Of a stretch of 64,000 bases of DNA, positions 42,947 through 49,731 are shown in pieces (the first letter of the stretch is position 1; each line of letters begins with the position of its first letter). Both the position numbers and the translations under genes were made by a program. Below the pieces are notes generated by a model that ran no database searches, was not told the DNA's origin, and was given only the letters and a program-made list of their open reading frames with translations. The DNA is taken from positions 1,846,483-1,910,482 of the forward strand of contig CAJJBQ010000002.1 of the NCBI GenBank assembly GCA_905182405.1. The letters run 5' to 3'. The DNA is from Akkermansiaceae bacterium (GTDB lineage: Bacteria; Verrucomicrobiota; Verrucomicrobiia; Verrucomicrobiales; Akkermansiaceae).

Positions 42947-44326
42947 ATGTTCGACTTCCGCATCGCTGCCTGCTCCCTCGTCCTCTGCCTCACGGGCTGT
43001 GAAGCGCTCAAGGGACCCCAAGCGGTCACGACCTCGAAAATTGATGGCCCCGCTGTGTTCGCTGCCGCTCAATCCGGTCAGAATGCCAAGATTAGCACGG
43101 GCTGGCTCAGCGAGTTCGATGACGCACGCATGACCAAGCTCGTAATGGAGGCCCTCAAGCACAACAATAACCTCCAGTCTGCCGCCCACCGCCTCCGCGC
43201 TGCCAAAGAAGGCACCATCATTGGTGGCGCTGCCCGCAAACCAACCGTCGGGGCCTCAACCGGCTATCGCCGCAGCGGTGGCGAAAATGCCTCCTCCTCC
43301 GCAAGCTACTCCCTTTCCCTCAATGCCAGCTGGGAGCCTGACCTCTGGGGCCGCCTTCGAAATAGTGACCTCGCCAGCCGAGCCGATTACTCCGCCGCCC
43401 TCGCCGACTACCGGGGCGCCCGCCTTTCCCTCGCCGCCAACACTGCCCGCTCTTGGTGCAATCTCGTCACTGCCGAGCGCCAACTCGATCTCGCTCAGCG
43501 CACCGTCATTTCCTATCAAAAGGCCCTGCCAGTAGTCGAGAGACGCTACAAGGCCCAGACGCTCCGGGCCGTCGATGTCAAATTCGCCCGCAATAACATC
43601 GCGAGCGCCGAGCGAACCCTCCGATCCCGTCGGCTCAGCCGCAATGACGCCGCCCGCGTTCTTGAAGCCCTCCTCGGCCGCTACCCCTCCGCCACAATCG
43701 CCTCCTCTTCGACCCTCCCCATTCTTTCCCAAAACGTCCCAGCCGGGCTGCCCTCGGAACTCCTCGCCCGACGACCCGACCTCCAGGCCGCGCGTGCCGA
43801 CCTCTTCGCTTCAGCCCAGCGAGCGGAAATCTTCCGCAAGAACCTCCTCCCCTCCCTCAACCTCAACGGTGGTCTTTCCAATGGCGACAGCAGCATCCGC
43901 CGTGCCTTTGACCCCAACTTCCTCGTCTACTCCGTCGCCGCATCACTCGCCCAGACTATTTACCGCGGCGGCGCTCTTTCCGCCCAAGCCCGCGCCGCTC
44001 TCGAGCGGAACCGCGCGAAGATCAACGACTACGCCACCTCAGCCCTCCTCGCCTTCCGCGAAGTCGAATCCGCCATCGACGCCGACCACTCCCTTAGCGA
44101 GCAGGAAACCTTCCTCGAAACCGAAGTGGAACAATCCAACCTCGCCGAAAAACGAGCACTGGATGACATCGCCCTCGGAGTCGAAGGTGCCTCCTTCCTC
44201 GAGTATCTCGAAGCTCAACGCCGTGCCGAGAGTGCCCGCGCCGCCCTCATCCGGCTCCGCAATCTCCGCCTCCAAAACCGCATCGACCTCCACCTCGCCC
44301 TCGGCGGAGATTTCGCCACGCGCTAG
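42947..44326 (+). CDS. TolC/NodT-family outer-membrane efflux lipoprotein
   Basis: Start at the ATG at 42947 gives a 459-residue lipoprotein precursor (FDFRIAACSLVLCLTGC, lipobox Cys18); upstream codons from 42896 are not a signal peptide. The mature protein shows two OEP repeats: NNNLQSAAHRLRAAKEGTIIGGAARKP, SLSLNASWEPDLWGRLRN, LSLAANTARSWCNLVTAERQLDLA, then LLARRPDLQAARADLFASAQRAEIFRKNLLPSLNLNGGL and LAQTIYRGGALSAQARAALERN. WE(P/I)DLWGR and RRPDLxAA are hallmarks of NodT/OprM-type outer-membrane factors of RND pumps. No membrane-fusion or RND gene is adjacent, so its pump partner must be elsewhere. Nucleotide composition is more C-rich than its neighbours. Confidence 0.9.
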   Translation: MFDFRIAACSLVLCLTGCEALKGPQAVTTSKIDGPAVFAAAQSGQNAKISTGWLSEFDDARMTKLVMEALKHNNNLQSAAHRLRAAKEGTIIGGAARKPTVGASTGYRRSGGENASSSASYSLSLNASWEPDLWGRLRNSDLASRADYSAALADYRGARLSLAANTARSWCNLVTAERQLDLAQRTVISYQKALPVVERRYKAQTLRAVDVKFARNNIASAERTLRSRRLSRNDAARVLEALLGRYPSATIASSSTLPILSQNVPAGLPSELLARRPDLQAARADLFASAQRAEIFRKNLLPSLNLNGGLSNGDSSIRRAFDPNFLVYSVAASLAQTIYRGGALSAQARAALERNRAKINDYATSALLAFREVESAIDADHSLSEQETFLETEVEQSNLAEKRALDDIALGVEGASFLEYLEAQRRAESARAALIRLRNLRLQNRIDLHLALGGDFATR

Positions 44327-44637
44327 GCGATTTGCTTTTTTTAGGAAAACAAAATCCCGCGAACGAATCGTAGGAATCGCAGCCGTATTCCCCAGCAAAA
44401 TTGCCCCGGCTTCGGTGACCGTCCGTTTCGTTCTCTCAAAAAAGAGCGATTCCCAAGACCTCTTCAACGCGCTTGATCTGTCGCCTCAATCAACTCATCA
44501 AGAGAGACTTGCTCAAGAAGCATTCACCTCCTGATCAACCGAATCAATTGGTGACGATGGTTAAGTCTCAAAGTTCCCTAAATTTTTTCAAATCTACCAC
44601 TTGACGCACCGCCCCACTAGTGCAGTTTTTTGCATCA
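44327..44637. other. Intergenic gap without a supported gene
   Basis: Between the TolC-type gene and the outer-membrane barrel gene. Both strands carry short protein-like stretches up to about 44530 but no start and no recognisable family. The last 50 bp before 44638 contain a TTGACG box (44601-44606) that could be part of the promoter of the metal-associated gene pair downstream; no convincing -10 element accompanies it. Confidence 0.3.
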
Positions 44638-45798
44638 ATGAAAACATTACTCTCGTTTTTCCTTACCGCTCCTCTTTGGGCGGAAGTCCAGCTTGATCCC
44701 ACCCTTCACATAAATGGCGTCATGGGGGCAACTTCGGCATCGTCATTGGAAGAGGTCGGCGGACACGCCCACGATCCCAACGATAACTTCGCTCTCCAAG
44801 GCATCGATCTGGGACTCAACCTTCGCGTCGACGATTGGCTTGCCGGTTTTATTAATACCAACGTCTTCACTGATTCCCACCACGAGCTCGATGTTGAACT
44901 GGAAGAAGCCTTTCTGAGATTTCAGGAGCTTCCCGGTGGCTTCGATCTTCGGGTGGGCCGATTTATGAACCGTCTGGGGAGGCAAAATAACAAGCACCTC
45001 CACAGCTGGGACTATGTAAATTCCGACCTCTTCACCTCGCAATTCCTCGGCGAAGAGGGACTCACCAGCGAAGGCGTCGAGCTCACTTGGCTCGCCGAGT
45101 TTGACCAAACTTTCTTCGCCATTTCCTCAAGCTACGGACAAGCTGCGACGCACGAAGGCCATGATGAAGGCCATGATGAAGACCATGATGAAGGCCCGGC
45201 CGACCCTCATGATAACGGGAGCGAAAGTGCCTATTTCAGCGATGATCTCATCACCGCACGCGCTTTCTTTGGATACAATCGCAGCGACTTCCATCGACAT
45301 CGCCTCGGCCTCAACGGCGCGTGGGGAGACAATCGCTACGACCGCGACACCAATCTCTATTCGCTTGATTACACATACACCTGGCGCGAAAACGGTATCG
45401 AATCCGGAGGCCGCGAATTATCTCTTGGCATGGAACTCGCCTACCGAGACGTCGCCTGGCAGCACCCCGACAACGCCGCTAACATCGGCAACGTTTCGCA
45501 ATCGACTTTCGCGGCCTTCGCCAGCTACCGCTTCGCGGAAAGCTGGACCACCGCCATCCGCTACGAGCATCTTCAGGGTCGCGAAGCGGGAGCCGAACTC
45601 CACCTAGGCGACATCGAATACGCCTTTGACTCGGAAAAGCGCGACCGTATTTCACTCGCACTCACCCGTAGCTTTGACTTGGGAGAAAACGACTCTTTCC
45701 TGCGCCTTCAGTATTCCCACGACGAGCTCCCTGGTGAATCGGCCGACTCAATTTTTCTCCAATTTGGCCTCAATTTTGGCCCCGGAGAAGTTCGTTAA
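44638..45798 (+). CDS. Outer-membrane beta-barrel protein with His/Asp-rich metal-type loop
   Basis: Start at the ATG at 44638 (386 residues, signal peptide KTLLSFFLTAPLWA); the upstream frame from 44620 adds six residues. The protein is a run of amphipathic beta-strands (NFALQGIDLGLNLRVDDWLAGFINTNV, GFDLRVGRFMNRLGRQN, SFLRLQYSHDEL) and ends ...FLQFGLNFGPGEVR. Residues about 171-192 contain THEGHDEGHDEDHDEGPADPHDNG, a His/Asp/Glu loop of repeated HDE(G/D) units, and GGHAHDPND occurs near residue 41. Such loops are typical of zinc- or other metal-handling outer-membrane proteins. It lies 99 bp upstream of the proposed selenoprotein gene on the same strand, which suggests a joint role in metal uptake or sequestration; the metal is not identified. 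Confidence 0.75.
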   Translation: MKTLLSFFLTAPLWAEVQLDPTLHINGVMGATSASSLEEVGGHAHDPNDNFALQGIDLGLNLRVDDWLAGFINTNVFTDSHHELDVELEEAFLRFQELPGGFDLRVGRFMNRLGRQNNKHLHSWDYVNSDLFTSQFLGEEGLTSEGVELTWLAEFDQTFFAISSSYGQAATHEGHDEGHDEDHDEGPADPHDNGSESAYFSDDLITARAFFGYNRSDFHRHRLGLNGAWGDNRYDRDTNLYSLDYTYTWRENGIESGGRELSLGMELAYRDVAWQHPDNAANIGNVSQSTFAAFASYRFAESWTTAIRYEHLQGREAGAELHLGDIEYAFDSEKRDRISLALTRSFDLGENDSFLRLQYSHDELPGESADSIFLQFGLNFGPGEVR

Positions 45799-45897
45799 AA
45801 TTTTCGGGAATAAATTACCTTTAGTAAAATCACCTTTTTTGTGTTTACCTCCTTACTGCACGGAAGAAATTTTCCTCTGGGCAAAAAACCAACTAAA

Positions 45898-46455
45898 ATG
45901 AAAACCATTATTACCACGATTGCTGCAGTAGCAGCACTCACCGCTGGTGCCTTTGCGGCTCCTGTAGTCGTTGCTGCTGATGAACAGACCGTCACGCTCG
46001 ATGTGACAGGCCTTAAATGAGCGGCTGGATGTCCTAAAAAAGTGCAGGCTGCACTTAAGAGCGTCAAAGGAGTCACGAAAGTGACCGTCGGGAAAAAAGT
46101 AGGCACCAATGCCAAAACGGTGGTTACCGCCGGAAAATCAGTACAGGTTAAAGTCCTCATTAAGGCCCTCAAGAAGGCCGGCTTTGGTTCCTCTGAAAAG
46201 AAAGCTGCTAATGAACAGACCGTCACTCTTGACGTGTCTGGCTTACGGTGAGTATCCGGATGTCCCCCAAAAGTGCAGGCTGCACTTAAGAGCGTCAAAG
46301 GAGTCACGAAAGTAACCATCGGAAAAAAAGTAGGCACCAATGCCAAAACGGTGGTTACCGCCGGAAAATCAGTGCAGGTCAAAGCCCTCATTAAGGCCCT
46401 CAAGAAGGCCGGCTTCGGTGCCACTGAGAAGAAAGAAGCAAAGAAAGCTGCTTAA
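45898..46455 (+). CDS. Candidate double-selenocysteine, tandem HMA-like exported metal-binding protein
   Basis: Standard translation breaks this locus into three pieces, but reading through in-frame TGAs at 46018 and 46249 gives one 185-residue protein ending at TAA 46453. Residues 1-26 are a signal peptide (KTIITTIAAVAALTAGAFAA). Two tandem heavy-metal-associated-like domains follow, 77 residues apart: TVTLDVTGLK-U41-AAGCPKKV...KSVKGVTKVTVG...VLIKALKKAGF, and TVTLDVSGLR-U118-VSGCPPKV...ALIKALKKAGF. In each, TGA occupies the first ligand position of the metal loop, four residues before a Cys (UxxxC), where PVC relatives I recall have Cys (HNCCKGC-like). Each TGA is followed at the same distance by an identical hairpin resembling a bacterial SECIS. 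Neighbouring genes use TGA as a stop, so the code is standard. A terminator follows at 46482. Sec machinery is not in the window. Confidence 0.8.
46021..46065 (+). promoter_or_regulatory. SECIS-like hairpin for the first TGA
   Basis: Directly downstream of TGA 46018-46020. The apical part is the inverted repeat AAGTGCAGGCTGCACTT (46040-46056): six or seven base pairs closing a loop of AGGCT or GGC, with a G among the first loop bases about 27 nt after the TGA. A weak lower helix can form between GATGT (46028-46032) and GCGTC (46061-46065). Bacterial SECIS elements lie just inside the coding region after UGA with an apical-loop G; the E. coli fdhF element has a very similar TGCAGGTCTGCA tip. 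Confidence 0.65.
46252..46296 (+). promoter_or_regulatory. SECIS-like hairpin for the second TGA
   Basis: The same 17-nt inverted repeat, identical in sequence, at 46271-46287, again with its loop G about 27 nt after the TGA (46249-46251), and the same GATGT/GCGTC lower pairing (46259-46263 with 46292-46296). The bases between TGA and hairpin have diverged from copy 1 while the hairpin has not changed. Confidence 0.65.
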
Positions 46456-46481
46456 GCGATCTTCTTCGAGATCTAATTTAA

Positions 46482-46518
46482 AACCTCTGTTTTGTCTCAC
46501 GACAGAGCGGGGGTTTTT
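46482..46518 (+). terminator. Rho-independent terminator after the selenoprotein gene
   Basis: Fifteen-pair inverted repeat with several G-U pairs (AACCTCTGTTTTGTC, loop TCAC, GACAGAGCGGGGGTT) followed by TTTTTC. It lies 27 bp beyond TAA 46453 and marks the end of the transcript, supporting 46455 as the true gene end rather than the TGA at 46018. Confidence 0.8.
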
Positions 46519-46561
46519 CTTGTTAGATGAAGTGGAACGCAGACTTCCCTATTAAAAGCAG

Positions 46562-46694
46562 ATGAGTCCAAACCTAAAATTTAACGTCCGTTCCGCCGCT
46601 CTCGCCACTGGATGTCTTCCTCTCATTCACCTCGTGCAACACGACTAAGGTCACGCCTCTGACAGCGGATCCCAAACACAAGATTACCTACTAA
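46562..46694 (+). pseudogene. Frameshifted small lipoprotein remnant
   Basis: From ATG 46562 the frame reads SPNLKFNVRSAALATGCL and then loses sense to a TAA. One base over, the sequence continues LSFTSCNTTKVTPLTADPKHKITY and stops at 46692. Joined, this is a lipoprotein signal peptide with lipobox FTSC and a short mature peptide. A single frameshift near 46610-46625 explains the break. Confidence 0.35.
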
Positions 46695-47078
46695 TTACAA
46701 ATCTTCGACGTCCCGGGGGAGCATCTAATCGGATCAAAACGTTACGACGTTCTTCCGCCTCAGAAGGGGCAGTTTCTCTCTTGGAAATCAAAGGAACGCC
46801 CACCTTCTCCGCAATCACGAGCGGTCGATTAAGAACGGTGGCTATATTCAAAGGCTCAAAATCTCGATTTGGGAAAGTGGCTTTTAACTGCAAGATCGAG
46901 CGTGAAATCCTCCTCACCGAAAAACCAGCATATGGAGGTTAGAATATCACGTCGTCATTTGATCTAAATGAAGGCGACTATCTTGTCATTTGCCGTTCTC
47001 CTCATAATCCTTCTGTAGAAACTTGAAAACCAACCACCGAGTTTCGCTCCTTGAGTTATATCGTTATTATCAGAGTAA
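46695..47078. other. Intergenic gap without a supported gene
   Basis: A 77-codon minus-strand frame (46684-46917, GTG start, ...EPLNIATVLNRPLVIAEKVGVPLISK...) has some protein character but no recognised family. The remainder up to the CIA30 gene shows nothing I can support. The gap lies beyond the 3' end of the CIA30 gene. Confidence 0.2.
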
Positions 47079-47675
47079 CTACTTCCAAGCCTTGATCGAT
47101 TCGACTTCCAGCTCGAAAAGACCTTCTTTCTTATCTGCCACGGTGATCCCAATCGTTTCAATTTTCGCTGGATCAAACTCGTTCTTTAAGGTCATTCCCC
47201 GCCATCCGCCCTTTAGCTCGGAAAAGGAAACCTTCACCGTCGTCCACTTTCCTTTCTCAGTGGAAATCTTGCCTCTGAAAGAAATCGGAGAACGTCTAAA
47301 TCGCTCGTCCGTCGTGACGCGGAGATCGTAGGTCCGACCATCGCCCTTAACCTTCACTTCGATCCCCTGCCATCCCTCGAGATTCCATCTTCCGATATCC
47401 ATCCGCAGGGAGGAAAACCCCCCGTTGTTCTGGAGAGAAAGCGTCCCACTGAACAAGAGATTTCCCTCCTCCGATATCTTCATCTGTCCCTTGGAAAGAC
47501 CACCCATCACCCCATCATCGGTAATTCCCATTTTCACTTTGGGATCTTTCTTAAAATTGATGAGCTCCTTTGAGGGTTCTGCACGAGAGTTGGACAATCC
47601 CAAAACAACGACAGCCAAAAAAGGAACGGCTAAACTGCTAAGTAACGACTTCTGTTTCACTCTTGAACCTAGCAT
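47079..47675 (-). CDS. Exported CIA30-family protein
   Basis: Start at the ATG at 47675 gives 198 residues with a basic N-terminus and signal peptide (KQKSLLSSLAVPFLAVVVLGLSNSRA); an upstream ATG at 47738 is less likely. The mature sequence follows the complex I intermediate-associated protein 30 fold: ITDDGVMGGLSKGQMKISEEGNLLFSGTLSLQNNGGFSSLRM is the family's [ND]DGVMGGxSxG...GxLSxxNNGGFxSxR signature, followed by YDLRVTTDE and ETIGITVADKKEGLFELEVESIKAW. Bacterial members are single-domain jelly-roll proteins of unknown function, not proven to relate to complex I. It is divergent from leuB. Confidence 0.88.
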   Translation of the reverse strand: MLGSRVKQKSLLSSLAVPFLAVVVLGLSNSRAEPSKELINFKKDPKVKMGITDDGVMGGLSKGQMKISEEGNLLFSGTLSLQNNGGFSSLRMDIGRWNLEGWQGIEVKVKGDGRTYDLRVTTDERFRRSPISFRGKISTEKGKWTTVKVSFSELKGGWRGMTLKNEFDPAKIETIGITVADKKEGLFELEVESIKAWK

Positions 47676-47757
47676 TACTTCCAAAGTTCGCACCCGATTT
47701 CTGGCATTCATCCCAAAACTCCCTTTAATAATTCCCATTTCCCGCTAAATCCGCTCC

Positions 47758-48861
47758 ATGTCCCACACCATCACCGTCCTTTCAGGCGACGGCATCGGCC
47801 CGGAAGTCATGGTCGAAGCCCTCAACGTCCTCGACGCCGTCTCTGAAAAATTCTCCTTCAAAATCTCCCGCTCAGAGCACCTCGTCGGCGGCGCTGCTCT
47901 CGATGCCACCGACAATGAAACCCCTCTCCCCCAGGACACAATCGAAGCCTGTGAAAAGGCCGACGCTATTCTCTTCGGCTCCGTCGGCGGACCCAAGTGG
48001 GAAAACCTTCCCCCCGACATCCAACCTGAGCGCGGCGCCCTCCTTCCCCTGCGGAAACATTTCGGCCTCTTCGCTAACCTCCGCCCCGGCTCCTGCCTTC
48101 CCGCCCTCACCCACGCCTCCCCGGTTAAGAACGAACTCATCCCGAATGGCTTCGACGTCCTCTGCGTGCGCGAACTCACCGGTGGCATCTACTTCGGCGA
48201 TCCCAAGGGCCGCGAAGAACGTGATGGCGAAATCGTCGCCTTCGACACCATGGTCTACAAAAAATCCGAGATCGAAAACATCCTCCACGTCGCCTTCAAA
48301 GCAGCAATGGGCCGCGACAAGCGCCTCACTTCCGTCGACAAAGCAAATGTCCTCGCCACCTCCGTCCTTTGGCGTGAAACCGCAAACGAAGTCGCCAAAC
48401 AATACCCCGAGGTCACCATGGATCATCTCTACGTCGACAACGCCGCGATGCAGTTGGTGAAACGACCCGACTCCTTCGATGTAATCGTCACTGAAAACCT
48501 CTTCGGCGACATCCTTTCAGATGAAATGGCCATGATTTCCGGCTCCCTCGGCATGCTCCCCTCCGCCAGCCTTGGCAAGGTGAAGGACAGCGGGCTCTAC
48601 TTCGGCATGTATGAGCCCTCCGGCGGCTCCGCACCCGACATCGCCGGCCAAGGTATCGCCAATCCGATCGCCCAGATTCTCTCGATTTCCATGCTTCTGC
48701 GCTACTCCCTCGGCGAAACCGCCGCAGCTGACGCCATTGATTCAGCGGTCCAAAAGGTCATCGATTCCGGGCTACGCACCGGCGACATCTTCACCGGAGC
48801 CGACGGCGAAACAAAAGCCAACACCGCCGTGATAACCGCCGCCATTGTGGCCAATCTTTAA
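47758..48861 (+). CDS. leuB: 3-isopropylmalate dehydrogenase
   Basis: Oxidatively decarboxylates (2R,3S)-3-isopropylmalate in leucine biosynthesis. The 367-residue enzyme opens with ITVLSGDGIGPEVM, has GSVGGPKWE, LPLRKHFGLFANLRP (substrate Arg residues), the LeuB-specific RELTGGIYFG, the YKKSEIENIL lysine/tyrosine region, SVDKANVLATSVLWRE, DNAAMQLVKRPDSFDVIVTENLFGDILSDEMAMISGSLGMLPSAS and the NAD-specific EPSGGSAPDIAGQGIANPIAQILS. All motifs are standard, so function is firm. No other leu gene is nearby. It is the first plus-strand gene after CIA30, with a 82-bp divergent gap. Codon use is strongly C-ending. Confidence 0.97.
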   Translation: MSHTITVLSGDGIGPEVMVEALNVLDAVSEKFSFKISRSEHLVGGAALDATDNETPLPQDTIEACEKADAILFGSVGGPKWENLPPDIQPERGALLPLRKHFGLFANLRPGSCLPALTHASPVKNELIPNGFDVLCVRELTGGIYFGDPKGREERDGEIVAFDTMVYKKSEIENILHVAFKAAMGRDKRLTSVDKANVLATSVLWRETANEVAKQYPEVTMDHLYVDNAAMQLVKRPDSFDVIVTENLFGDILSDEMAMISGSLGMLPSASLGKVKDSGLYFGMYEPSGGSAPDIAGQGIANPIAQILSISMLLRYSLGETAAADAIDSAVQKVIDSGLRTGDIFTGADGETKANTAVITAAIVANL

Positions 48862-48865
48862 AGGA

Positions 48866-48991
48866 CCCGGGGCGTCTCGCCCCGATCATTCCAACTGGGG
48901 GCAGGATGCCCCCACTCCTTTCCAGAACTCCGGCCCCGTGCCCGAGTCCTTTTTTAATCAAAGGAGCCAGGGCATCCTGCCCCGTTCATTC
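48866..48991. repeat. Cluster of GC-rich palindromic repeats
   Basis: Three related hairpin-forming units in the leuB downstream gap: CGGGGCGTCTCGCCCCG followed by ATCATTCC, then GGGGGCAGGATGCCCCC, then an inverted-type GGGCATCCTGCCCC followed by GTTCATTCC. The core GGGCAGGATGCCC and the TCATTCC tail recur. A weaker relative (GGGGCCGCAGCACCCTGCCGC) lies after the next large gene at about 54272. They resemble REP-type intergenic palindromes. Confidence 0.55.
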
Positions 48992-49087
48992 CTCAGAGAG
49001 TAAAGCTTCCTCACAGATCAGCCCCCATCCATCGGTGGTTCAAAATTCTAAGTTTCTCCTCCCCCCATCCTGTGCCACCTTCCCACC

Positions 49088-49672
49088 ATGACGAAGTTCC
49101 TCTCCTTCCTCAGCGCCCTCGTTCTCCTCACCTCTTGTTCCGATACAAAAACGAGTAAGCCCATCGGCGTGCCATCTTATCAAACAATCCATCACCTCAC
49201 CCTCCCGGGCACCTTTTTCCACTTCAACCACCAAGGTAAGATCTACCTCGCCTGCTCCATCCACCAAGGCGGAAGCGCCCCCGCCACCCAGCTTCTTCGA
49301 AAAGGCAAGGAAGGCTCCGTCGTCGTCGGAGAAACCGTTCATCGTCAAAAAGACCTCCTTGTTCTCGAGTTCGACCCGAAAACCCTCTCCTCTTCCGACG
49401 CCCTTCCCTACCTCAAAAATCCCGACATCCAGGTCGGCGACCGCATTTACATCCTCAACAAAAAGAAAAAAATCGTAGCCACCGTCGTGAGGCTTCCTCG
49501 CGGCAATCAGCACCAGGTCGTCTTTAAGAACAATAAGCCTTTCCCAGCCGGCGGTATGAGCGGCTCCCCCATTTTTAGCGAGCGCCTCGGTACTGTCATC
49601 GGAGTCCTCCAGACCGCGAACAGCAAGACCGCAGCCACCGCAGGCGGCTTCGAACCTCTTCTCATGCCCTAA
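49088..49672 (+). CDS. Trypsin-like serine protease lipoprotein
   Basis: A 194-residue lipoprotein precursor (TKFLSFLSALVLLTSC, lipobox Cys17). The mature part resembles a small chymotrypsin-fold protein: a His in ACSIHQGGS (His59), an Asp in VHRQKDLLVLEFD (Asp89) and the nucleophile motif GGMSGSPIF (Ser158) followed by VIGVLQ, in the correct order and spacing for a catalytic triad. The family is close to exported trypsin-like proteins without a PDZ domain. Substrate unknown. It sits 59 bp upstream of the giant cytochrome protein and may be cotranscribed. Confidence 0.7.
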   Translation: MTKFLSFLSALVLLTSCSDTKTSKPIGVPSYQTIHHLTLPGTFFHFNHQGKIYLACSIHQGGSAPATQLLRKGKEGSVVVGETVHRQKDLLVLEFDPKTLSSSDALPYLKNPDIQVGDRIYILNKKKKIVATVVRLPRGNQHQVVFKNNKPFPAGGMSGSPIFSERLGTVIGVLQTANSKTAATAGGFEPLLMP

Positions 49673-49731
49673 TCTGTAATTCGTTGCAATTCCGCCTCAC
49701 TTTTTCCGTATTCACACCATCTCTTTTCTTT

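Larger units (their letters stand above)
45973..46434 (+). repeat. 231-bp in-frame tandem duplication
   Basis: Two direct copies, 45973-46203 and 46204-46434, each 77 codons and each covering one HMA-like domain with its TGA and hairpin. Copies begin GCTGCT(G/A)ATGAACAGACC and stay aligned without gaps. In the 150 bp after the hairpin only about ten positions differ, mostly third codon positions. The segment just after each TGA is more diverged. Confidence 0.9.

Noticed and set aside
43575..44534. Long plus-strand frame of 319 codons overlapping the TolC gene
   Set aside because: Ser/Pro-rich out-of-frame shadow of the C-rich TolC-type gene; only the last 200 bp lie outside it and show no start or family.
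45160..45205. Short tandem DNA repeat as a CRISPR-like or phase-variable tract
   Set aside because: It simply encodes the HDEG/HDED loop, is in frame with no spacers, and its unit is a multiple of three so would not switch the frame.
45898..46455. Three separate genes (40, 69 and 60 residues) or a nonsense-mutated pseudogene
   Set aside because: All three pieces are in one frame, the breaks are TGA both times at equivalent positions in a metal site, each has the same hairpin at the same distance, and differences between copies are mostly silent.
45898..46455. TGA recoded genome-wide as Trp or Gly (alternative genetic code)
   Set aside because: lpxK and the hydrolase at 3383-4528 end cleanly at TGA, and long genes elsewhere have no in-frame TGA.
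46684..46917. Minus-strand 77-codon frame with some protein character
   Set aside because: GTG start, no family, lies in a decayed region; not strong enough to list as a gene.
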